Position numbers and translations under genes: made by a program. From positions 1 to 5,706 of the forward strand of contig JAIDLO010000044.1 of the NCBI GenBank assembly GCA_029050995.1: a DNA stretch of 5,706 nt, given 5' to 3'. The stretch is from Eubacterium sp. Its GTDB lineage: Bacteria; Bacillota; Clostridia; Oscillospirales; Acutalibacteraceae. Positions within the stretch are counted from its first letter, which is position 1, and each line of letters begins with the position of its first letter. Shown piece after piece: positions 1 to 4,890 of this stretch. Under the pieces are notes generated by a model that saw only the letters and a list, made by a program, of their open reading frames with translations, was not told where the DNA came from and ran no database searches.

Positions 1-33
1 TATCTGCCCATTGATGAATGTGTTTATGAATAA
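1..33 (+). CDS. Possible 3' end of spoIIIAG (partial)
   Basis: SpoIIIAG is normally encoded directly upstream of SpoIIIAH, so its C-terminus should lie at the left edge. Frame 1 reads YLPIDECVYE and stops with TAA at 31-33, leaving 34 bases before the chosen spoIIIAH start. Frame 3 is an alternative: it reads SAH and stops with TGA at 12-14. Ten residues are too few to decide by similarity, so this call rests on gene order alone and the frame is uncertain. Confidence 0.27.
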   Translation, partial: YLPIDECVYE

Positions 34-67
34 AAACGATCTATATGGGCGGAAAGGCATGGTTTAT

Positions 68-685
68 ATGGATGAAAAAGAATTAAAGGCGTCAAAAAAG
101 GCAAAGGTAAAGGGACTGCTTACAGAGGAGGAAATCAAAAAGAAAAAGGATAAAAAAACAAAAACAGCGCTTTCTATCTTTGTGCTTCTTCTTGCAGTTG
201 GTCTTGGCGGAAATTGGTATTGGGAAAACAGCGATATTTCCTCAAAGATAAGCACTGTATCGGGCAATACGAAAACACTTGGCGAGGCTACATATGTTGA
301 TGCACCAACGGAGCTTGAAACCGAAGAACCAAGCGACTATTTTTCATCAGCAAGAATGGATCGCCAGAATGCAAGAGATTCAGCTTTGGAAAAGCTTCAG
401 AAGGTAATAAGCGCAACAGACGAAAGCGAAGAAGCCCGCAAAGCAGCTTCAGAGAGCGTTGTCAGAATTTCAGCAAATATAGAAATTGAGAATAAAATTG
501 AAACGCTTGTTCAGGCTAAGGGTGTTAAAAACTGTATTGCCGTTGTAAGTGAAGACGGTAAAAAAGTTGATGTTATCGTTGATGTTGAGGAATTAACGGA
601 TGAGATTATTCTTCAGATTAAAGAAATAGCTATGGCGCAGCTTGAGTGTACTTTTGAAAATGTTACCATTATACAATCAAATTAA
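68..685 (+). CDS. spoIIIAH: Stage III sporulation protein AH (SpoIIIAH)
   Basis: Mother-cell component of the SpoIIIA-SpoIIQ channel that joins mother cell and forespore during engulfment. In the family, the outer domain resembles the ring-building YscJ/FliF fold and binds SpoIIQ in the intermembrane space. This 205-residue protein has a short Lys-rich cytoplasmic N-terminus (residues 1-32), one membrane helix (about 33-51, TALSIFVLLLAVGLGG) and an acidic linker (about 79-90). The typical YFSSARMDR segment follows (91-99), then a helical stretch and the C-terminal domain (about 138-205) with IENKIETLVQAKG and the ending FENVTII. B. subtilis SpoIIIAH is 218 residues, so the length fits. I chose ATG 68 because GGAAAGG (51-57) lies 10 bases upstream. 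ATG 59 is too close to that site, and TTG 11, ATG 14 and ATG 26 have no visible ribosome site. It is expected to be expressed with the spoIIIA operon in the mother cell (sigma-E in B. subtilis); that promoter is outside the window. Confidence 0.93.
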   Translation: MDEKELKASKKAKVKGLLTEEEIKKKKDKKTKTALSIFVLLLAVGLGGNWYWENSDISSKISTVSGNTKTLGEATYVDAPTELETEEPSDYFSSARMDRQNARDSALEKLQKVISATDESEEARKAASESVVRISANIEIENKIETLVQAKGVKNCIAVVSEDGKKVDVIVDVEELTDEIILQIKEIAMAQLECTFENVTIIQSN

Positions 686-688
686 TTC

Positions 689-717
689 TTGTATATTTAT
701 ACTCCTTATGTTATAAT
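689..717 (+). promoter_or_regulatory. Sigma-A-type promoter with extended -10, driving the asp23-like gene
   Basis: The -35 box TTGTAT (689-694) and a perfect -10 box TATAAT (712-717) are 17 bases apart. A TG dinucleotide at 709-710 makes an extended -10. Transcription would begin near 724, leaving a leader of about 18 bases that contains AAGGAGG (726-732), nine bases before ATG 742. The -35 begins three bases after the spoIIIAH stop. This separates housekeeping expression of the next gene from the sporulation operon. It is the best promoter match in the window. Confidence 0.78.
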
Positions 718-741
718 ACTTAAACAAGGAGGCAGATAATT

Positions 742-1128
742 ATGGAAATTTCAAATCATAACTCCAAAGGTGGATTAGTAATATCCGAAGATGCTATTTC
801 TACAATTGTTACAAATGCAGCAGGCGATGTTGATGGTGTTGTTGGCTTTTCAAACAGACCGGCTGATGTTGTGTCAACAATTAAAAAAGGAAGCTTAAAA
901 GTAACAAGACCTGTCAGAGTTGTTCAGGAAGGGGACGATATTGATATAAGCTTATATATCAATATTGCAGTCGGCAAGAAAATTCAGCCTGTTGCCGAAG
1001 AAGTACAGAAAGCGGTTAAAGAGGCTGTTCAGAATATGACAAGTAAGCTTGTTTCAAAGGTTAATGTAATTATAGCCTCAGTTGAAGAACCACAAAACGA
1101 AGCAGAACCTACTGAAATTGAAGAGTGA
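742..1128 (+). CDS. yqhY: Asp23/Gls24 family protein, YqhY-like
   Basis: Small cytosolic protein of the Asp23/Gls24 (DUF322) family, 128 residues. The N-terminal family signature GGLVISEDAISTIVTNAAGD spans residues 10-29 and is followed by DGVVGF. The alternating hydrophobic strand IDISLYINIAVG lies at about 67-78. The C-terminal part VAEEVQKAVKEAVQNMTSKL, then VSKVNVIIASVEE, matches the usual ending of the family. It ends in a short acidic tail (about 115-128). The position just before nusB matches B. subtilis yqhY, which genetics links to control of acetyl-CoA carboxylase; that role here is inference. Other family members are called envelope-stress proteins, so the exact role is open. The strong ribosome site AAGGAGG at 726-732 supports the start. 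The gene has its own promoter and its own terminator, so it can be made as a single-gene transcript. In B. subtilis, accB and accC precede this gene; here spoIIIAH does. Confidence 0.92.
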   Translation: MEISNHNSKGGLVISEDAISTIVTNAAGDVDGVVGFSNRPADVVSTIKKGSLKVTRPVRVVQEGDDIDISLYINIAVGKKIQPVAEEVQKAVKEAVQNMTSKLVSKVNVIIASVEEPQNEAEPTEIEE

Positions 1129-1141
1129 TGATTAAAAAATT

Positions 1142-1176
1142 CGGCTGAAAGTGTAATTATTTTCAGCCGCTTTTTT
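1142..1176 (+). terminator. Intrinsic terminator between the asp23-like gene and nusB
   Basis: Perfect 9-base inverted repeat: CGGCTGAAA (1142-1150) pairs with TTTCAGCCG (1161-1169) across a 10-base loop. A C and six T (1171-1176) follow. An A-run (1134-1139) lies before the stem, so it could also work weakly from the other strand. It starts 13 bases after the asp23-like stop codon. The nusB ribosome site GGAGG (1180-1184) lies only three bases after the T-run, and no promoter is visible between the two. Transcripts for nusB must therefore read through, or be regulated here. Confidence 0.88.
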
Positions 1177-1188
1177 GTTGGAGGATAT

Positions 1189-1581
1189 ATGAATCGTAGC
1201 GAAATGAGAGAGCAGGCTTTTATCCTGCTTTTTGAAAAAGAATTTTTTAAGGACAAGCCAATGGAGGAAATTGAAGAAATCTTTTCTGAAAATGTTTCTC
1301 CGTTGTCTGATTATGCAAAGGAGCTTTTTGAAACAACCTATGCGCATATCAGCGAGCTTGATGAAATCATTGAAAAGTATTCTAATGGCTGGAAGCTTAA
1401 CCGTATTCCAAAGGTTAATCTTTCTATTTTAAGACTTGCACTTGCTGAGATTATTTATATTGACAGCGTTCCTGAAAATGTTGCAATTAACGAAGCAGTT
1501 GAAATTGCAAAAAAATATTCGGGAAATGAAGATTATTCTTTCATCAATGGTATTCTCGGCAGTTATTCAAGGAGTAAATAA
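1189..1581 (+). CDS. nusB: Transcription antitermination protein NusB
   Basis: All-helical RNA-binding factor that, with ribosomal protein S10 (NusE), binds boxA RNA and helps polymerase read through rRNA operons. The protein has 130 residues, a normal length. The N-terminal signature MNRSEMREQAFILLF corresponds to the family's R-x-x-A-R-E-x-A-l-q-x-L. Also visible are W68 and R72 (WKLNRIPKVNLSILRLALAE, 68-87), P95, NEAVEIAKKY (101-110) and the ending FINGILG (118-124). GGAGG (1180-1184) is four bases before the ATG, slightly tight but strong. The stop codon shares one base with the next start (TAATG), so translation is probably coupled. An intrinsic terminator lies just upstream, which is notable for an antitermination factor. 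A second weak terminator-like hairpin (1211-1233) lies inside codons 8-15. Confidence 0.97.
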   Translation: MNRSEMREQAFILLFEKEFFKDKPMEEIEEIFSENVSPLSDYAKELFETTYAHISELDEIIEKYSNGWKLNRIPKVNLSILRLALAEIIYIDSVPENVAINEAVEIAKKYSGNEDYSFINGILGSYSRSK

Positions 1582-2504
1582 TGTTTCTTGGATTTGATAC
1601 AAGTAATTATACAACATCTGTTGCCTTTTTTGATGGTAAGAGAATCATACAGAAAAAGAAGCTGCTTGAAGTAAAAGCGGGCGAGCGTGGATTAAGACAG
1701 AGTGATGCAGTATTTCAGCATACTGTAAATATGCCGTCTTTGATTCAAGCGTTAACAGAAGAATGTGATTTTAATGCCGTTCAGGCTGTTGCGGTTAGTA
1801 CACGCCCAAGAAATGTTGACGGAAGCTATATGCCTTGTTTCTTGGTTGGCGAAAGTAATGCTGTGTCCGTTTCTTCAATTGCAAAAGCGCCTATGTATAA
1901 AACCTCGCACCAGGTTGGTCATGTTTTAGCTGCTCTGTATTCAATTGAAAGGCTTGATTTAATAAACGAGCCTTTTGTTGCTTTTCATGTTTCGGGCGGA
2001 ACAACAGAGGCTTTGCTTGTAACGCCTGATAATGATGAAATCATCAAGGCTGAGCTTATTGCTGAAAGCACGGATTTAAAAGCAGGACAGGCTATTGATA
2101 GAGCAGGTGTTATGATGGGCTTAAAATTCCCCTGCGGAGCAGAGCTTGATAAATTGGCTCAAAGCAGTGATAAAGAGTTTAAAATAAAGCCTTCAATGAA
2201 AGATTTGAATTGCTCCTTATCGGGTGTTGAAAATAAGGCAAAGAAAATGTTTGAAAGCAAGGAAAGTAATGAGGATATTGCAAAATTTGTTATATCCTTC
2301 ATAGCTGAAACACTTTCAGAAATGACGCAGGGAATTCTTGATCAGTACGGAAAAATGCCTGTTGTTTTTGCGGGCGGTGTTTCCAGCAATTCAATATTAA
2401 GAGTAAAATTAGGAAAGAAATTCAATGCATATTTTGCAAAGCCCGAATTCAGCTGTGATAATGCGGCAGGTATTGCAATTTATGCATATTTAAAATCATT
2501 ATGA
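1581..2504 (+). CDS. Kae1/TsaD-like ASKHA protein, short paralogue, function unknown
   Basis: Member of the Kae1/TsaD (peptidase M22-like) family, 307 residues against about 340 for true TsaD. The N-terminus reads GFDTSNYTTSVAFF (4-17), where TsaD has the ETSCDETS type. The metal-binding pair is kept: H110 and H114 in SHQVGH, and the likely third ligand D293 in SCDNAAGIA. The nucleotide-binding parts are also present: HVSGGTT (136-142; TsaD has SGGHT), GQAIDRAG (169-176) and AGGVSSN (264-270). The ATP- and metal-binding core therefore looks intact. The changed N-terminus and the lost His in SGGHT argue against it being the enzyme that makes t6A tRNA; a standard tsaD is expected elsewhere in the genome. 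The old name O-sialoglycoprotein endopeptidase should not be used. AAGGAG (1569-1574) lies six bases before the start. It overlaps nusB by one base and xseA by four, and takes the place of folD in the B. subtilis order. Confidence 0.88.
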   Translation: MFLGFDTSNYTTSVAFFDGKRIIQKKKLLEVKAGERGLRQSDAVFQHTVNMPSLIQALTEECDFNAVQAVAVSTRPRNVDGSYMPCFLVGESNAVSVSSIAKAPMYKTSHQVGHVLAALYSIERLDLINEPFVAFHVSGGTTEALLVTPDNDEIIKAELIAESTDLKAGQAIDRAGVMMGLKFPCGAELDKLAQSSDKEFKIKPSMKDLNCSLSGVENKAKKMFESKESNEDIAKFVISFIAETLSEMTQGILDQYGKMPVVFAGGVSSNSILRVKLGKKFNAYFAKPEFSCDNAAGIAIYAYLKSL

Positions 2505-3703
2505 ATGTTATAACTGTTTCACAAGTTAATAGATATATTAAAGCATTACTTGATGAAAGTGCACCGCTTCGTAATATTTATATCAGCGGCGAAATTTCAA
2601 ATTTTAAGCATTACTATGCCTCGGGGCATATGTATTTTACTTTAAAGGATGAAAACAGCCAGCTTAAAGCAGTTATGTTTTCTTCCAATGCTTCAAGGCT
2701 TAAATTTATGCCCGATAGCGGTATGAAGGTTATTTGCAGCGGAAGAATATCAGTTTACGAAAAAAGCGGAGAATATCAGCTTTATGTTGATGATATGCAG
2801 CCTGATGGTGTTGGTGCGCTCAATCTTGCTTTTGAACAGCTGAAAGAAAAGCTGTTTAACGAAGGTGTTTGCAGTGATGAAATCAAAAAGCCGCTTCCTC
2901 TTTTCCCCAAAAAAATCGGCGTTGCAACATCAGATATCGGCGCTGCCGTTGAAGATATAAAAAACATTACAGCAAGAAGATATCCTCTTGCCGAAATTGT
3001 TATCGCCCCTACAATTGTTCAGGGTGCTTCAGCTTCAGCTGATATCGTGAAATCTATTAAGCTTCTTGATTCTATACAGGATGTTGATGTTATCATTGTC
3101 GGACGAGGCGGTGGATCCATTGAGGATCTTTGGGCGTTTAATACGGAAGAGGTTGCCAGAGCTGTTATTGCCTGCAAAACGCCGATTGTTTCGGCAGTTG
3201 GGCATGAAACAGATTTTACAATATGCGATTTTGTTGCTGATTTAAGAGCGCCTACGCCAAGTGCCGCAGCAGAGCTTGTTTGCCCCGACATGAATAATTT
3301 GGCTAATGAGCTTTCTATACTAAAAAGCAGTTTGAATAATTATATAAATATCCTTGTTGATGATCAGATGCAGTATGTTTCGGAATTGGCGCATTCTCCT
3401 ATGCTTTTGAACTATGATGCCGTAATTGAAGCATATAAGGATAATGTTGATGTTCTTGAAACAAGGCTTGCGGATTGTTTGTCTTATACTATAGAAAATA
3501 AAGGTTTTAGGCTTTCTGCTCTTGCAGGCAGGCTGAACGCGTTGAGTCCGCTTGCTGTGCTTGCAAGGGGCTATTCGGTTGCCCACAAGGACGAGAGAAT
3601 TATTAAATCCGTTTCGGATATTAAAGAAAATGACGAAATACAAATTGATTTTCAAGACGGCAAAGCAATTTGCAGAGTAAATGAGGTTGTAAAAAATGGA
3701 TAA
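2501..3703 (+). CDS. xseA: Exodeoxyribonuclease VII large subunit
   Basis: Catalytic subunit of exonuclease VII, which degrades single-stranded DNA from both ends and works with several XseB copies. The N-terminal OB-fold (about 1-100) has VSQVNRYIKALL, ISGEISNF (28-35) and SGHMYFTLKD (41-50). The nuclease domain has PKKIGVATSDIGAAVEDI (136-153), GRGGGSIEDLWAFN (201-214), VGHETDFT (233-240) and DLRAPTPSAAAE (247-258). The tail LSPLAVLARGYS (348-359) is typical. Length is 400 residues, against about 450 in B. subtilis and E. coli. The shortfall lies in the middle helical, XseB-binding region (about 265-347); from memory such short forms are common in Clostridia. The start overlaps the previous stop as ATGA, and no Shine-Dalgarno sequence is seen before it (AT-rich 2485-2500). 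Translation is therefore probably coupled to the upstream gene. Confidence 0.97.
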   Translation: MNVITVSQVNRYIKALLDESAPLRNIYISGEISNFKHYYASGHMYFTLKDENSQLKAVMFSSNASRLKFMPDSGMKVICSGRISVYEKSGEYQLYVDDMQPDGVGALNLAFEQLKEKLFNEGVCSDEIKKPLPLFPKKIGVATSDIGAAVEDIKNITARRYPLAEIVIAPTIVQGASASADIVKSIKLLDSIQDVDVIIVGRGGGSIEDLWAFNTEEVARAVIACKTPIVSAVGHETDFTICDFVADLRAPTPSAAAELVCPDMNNLANELSILKSSLNNYINILVDDQMQYVSELAHSPMLLNYDAVIEAYKDNVDVLETRLADCLSYTIENKGFRLSALAGRLNALSPLAVLARGYSVAHKDERIIKSVSDIKENDEIQIDFQDGKAICRVNEVVKNG

Positions 3704-3884
3704 AGAGTTATCATACGAAGAAGCAGTAAAAAGGCTTGAGGAAATTGTAACTTTACTTGAAAAAAATGAGGCTACGCTTGATGAAAGTATGAAGCTTTTT
3801 GAAGAGGGAACAAAGCTTGCTGATTTGTGCAATAAAAAGTTGAATGATGCAAAGCAGAAAATAACTGTTATTAATAAGGATTAA
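3696..3884 (+). CDS. xseB: Exodeoxyribonuclease VII small subunit
   Basis: Small helical subunit that binds along the coiled-coil arm of XseA; several copies assemble on one large subunit. The 62-residue protein shows the family pattern: LSYEEAVKRLEEIV (5-18), then LLEKNEATLDESMKLFEEG (20-38), then the CNKKL segment (45-49) and AKQKI (52-56). The length is slightly under the usual 70-80, the C-terminal tail being short. The start lies eight bases inside the end of xseA, with GAGG (3683-3686) nine bases upstream, so the two subunits are translated together. Four bases separate its stop from ispA. Confidence 0.96.
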   Translation: MDKELSYEEAVKRLEEIVTLLEKNEATLDESMKLFEEGTKLADLCNKKLNDAKQKITVINKD

Positions 3885-3888
3885 AAGA

Positions 3889-4773
3889 ATGGATAAATCT
3901 GAATTCAAAACAATACTTGAAAAAGATATTGAAATAATTGAAAAAGCAATAATGGACAGGCTTCCTGTTTGCAAAGATCATCAGGATGAGGTTGTATCGG
4001 CAATGAAATACAGCCTGTCAAACGGCGGAAAAAGATTAAGACCTGTTTTCTGCCTTGAATTTGCAAATTGCTGCGGTTTAGAGAAAGAAAAGGCGCTTGA
4101 TTTTGCCTGTGCACTTGAATTTATTCATACCTACAGCTTGATTCATGATGATTTGCCGTGTATGGATAATGATGATTTCAGACGCGGAAAACCAAGCTGT
4201 CATAAGCAATTCGGCGAAGCTACGGCTTTGCTTGCAGGAGATGCACTTTTAACACACGCATTTGAATTGCTTGCAAATGCAGATTTGTCTGCGGATAAAA
4301 GAATTGAGGCCGTTTCTGTATTGTCATCAAAAAGCGGTGTTGCAGGTATGATAGGCGGACAGGTTATTGATTTAAAATATGAAAGTGAAAATCCCGATTT
4401 ATCGCAGATATTATCGGTTCATAGGCTTAAAACGGGTGCGCTTATTGCGGCTGCCTGCCTTTTAGGCTGTATTGCCGCAGGTGCCAATGAAAAGCAGATG
4501 CATTCTGCCAAGGAATTTGCTTATAATCTTGGAATCGCTTTTCAGATTAAGGATGATATTCTTGATGTTGTCGGCAACAGCGAGGAGCTTGGAAAACCAA
4601 TCGGCTCTGATGCGGAAAATGACAAAACAACTTATATATCCATAAAAGGTCTTGAAGCATCACAAAAGGATGTAGAAGATTATACAGAAAAAGCAATTTC
4701 TTCGCTTTCTGCTTTTAAGAATTCAGCGTTTATAAAAATGCTTGCTGAGGTGTTAATTAACCGCAGTAAGTAA
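3889..4773 (+). CDS. ispA: Short-chain polyprenyl diphosphate synthase, probably farnesyl diphosphate synthase
   Basis: Trans-prenyltransferase that adds isopentenyl diphosphate to dimethylallyl and geranyl diphosphate in the cytosol. The protein has 294 residues, normal for the family. GGKRLRP (46-52) binds substrate. The first Asp-rich motif is DDLPCMDNDD (87-96), with the two-residue insertion of bacterial FPP synthases (the IspA type), followed by RRGKPSCHKQFG. GDALLTHAFELL (117-128) and GGQVIDL (156-162) follow. The second Asp-rich motif is DDILD (222-226) in FQIKDDILDVVG, then GKPIGSDAENDKTTY (235-249). The residues before the first motif (IHTYSLIHDD) closely resemble E. coli IspA, favouring a C15 product, though C20 cannot be excluded from sequence alone. 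AAGGA (3876-3880) is eight bases upstream of the ATG. It is the last gene of the nusB run and is followed by dxs, so early and later isoprenoid steps lie together. Confidence 0.94.
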   Translation: MDKSEFKTILEKDIEIIEKAIMDRLPVCKDHQDEVVSAMKYSLSNGGKRLRPVFCLEFANCCGLEKEKALDFACALEFIHTYSLIHDDLPCMDNDDFRRGKPSCHKQFGEATALLAGDALLTHAFELLANADLSADKRIEAVSVLSSKSGVAGMIGGQVIDLKYESENPDLSQILSVHRLKTGALIAAACLLGCIAAGANEKQMHSAKEFAYNLGIAFQIKDDILDVVGNSEELGKPIGSDAENDKTTYISIKGLEASQKDVEDYTEKAISSLSAFKNSAFIKMLAEVLINRSK

Positions 4774-4776
4774 GAA

Positions 4777-4805
4777 TATACATATATTGCATTTTTATGC
4801 ATAAT
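4777..4805 (+). promoter_or_regulatory. Candidate dxs promoter, upstream version
   Basis: TATACA (4777-4782, four of six to the -35 consensus) and CATAAT (4800-4805, five of six to the -10) are 17 bases apart. Transcription would start near 4812. The complete hairpin at 4810-4868 would then form at the very 5' end of the dxs message. The region is AT-rich, which makes chance matches common. Confidence 0.45.
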
Positions 4806-4815
4806 ATGGTAGTAT
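4787..4815 (+). promoter_or_regulatory. Candidate dxs promoter, downstream version with extended -10
   Basis: TTGCAT (4787-4792) and TAGTAT (4810-4815) are 17 bases apart, with TG at 4807-4808 giving an extended -10. Transcription would start near 4822, so the outer left arm of the hairpin would be mostly untranscribed and only the inner stem would form in RNA. It overlaps the other candidate. I cannot tell from sequence which is used, or whether both are. Confidence 0.5.
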
Positions 4816-4868
4816 AGGCAATAAAGCGTAATCCAAATCTTTTGGATTCCTCTTCATTGCCTATGTTA
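4810..4868. repeat. Long imperfect inverted repeat (hairpin) in the dxs leader
   Basis: The stretch 4810-4837 folds back on 4841-4868 around a three-base loop (TCT, 4838-4840). The outer block ATAGGCAAT (4814-4822) matches ATTGCCTAT (4856-4864) perfectly, and the inner block AATCCAAA (4830-4837) matches TTTGGATT (4841-4848) perfectly. Between them are three single mismatches (4823/4855, 4827/4851, 4829/4849) separated by an AAG/CTT match and a G-C pair. At the base, 4810-4813 can pair with 4865-4868 in RNA using two G-U pairs. In all, 25 of 28 positions pair with no bulge. No T-run follows, so it is not a standard terminator. The dxs ribosome site begins about seven bases later and stays outside the stem. 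Role unknown: it may stabilise the message, regulate it, or be a small mobile palindrome. Confidence 0.85.
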
Positions 4869-4890
4869 AATATTGAAAAGAGTTGATGTA

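Noticed and set aside
11..67. Longer N-terminus for SpoIIIAH from TTG 11, ATG 14, ATG 26 or ATG 59
   Set aside because: No ribosome site precedes the first three and ATG 59 is one base from the G-rich site. The family begins with a short charged stretch, which fits ATG 68.
139..165. A-rich run in spoIIIAH as a polymerase or ribosome slippage site
   Set aside because: It encodes the Lys-rich stretch before the membrane helix, and the frame continues correctly through it. Nothing suggests an alternative product.
1049..1076. TTGTTT and TATAGC inside the asp23-like gene as a nusB promoter
   Set aside because: Poor matches with 16-base spacing, and it would still lie upstream of the terminator, so it would not solve nusB expression.
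1581..2504. Annotation as tsaD or as a sialoglycoprotease
   Set aside because: The N-terminal motif and the SGGHT histidine of TsaD are changed, the protein is shorter, and the peptidase name is a historical error for this family.
2835..2856. Inverted repeat AACAGCT / AGCTGTT inside xseA
   Set aside because: Seven-base stem with an eight-base loop, no T-run, within codons for the conserved EQLKEKLF segment. Chance is sufficient explanation.
3320..3832. 170-codon open frame on the minus strand
   Set aside because: It lies opposite xseA and xseB, which have clear family motifs. Its Ser/Phe/Ile-rich translation is typical of an antisense shadow, and I see no ribosome site or known motif.
4788..4801. 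Small palindrome TGCAT-TTTT-ATGCA before dxs
   Set aside because: Only five base pairs, made of AT-rich promoter sequence. Too short to call an operator or terminator.
4810..4868. Hairpin as an intrinsic terminator of the nusB-ispA run
   Set aside because: No T-run follows either arm, and mismatches interrupt the stem. A terminator for ispA is not otherwise visible.
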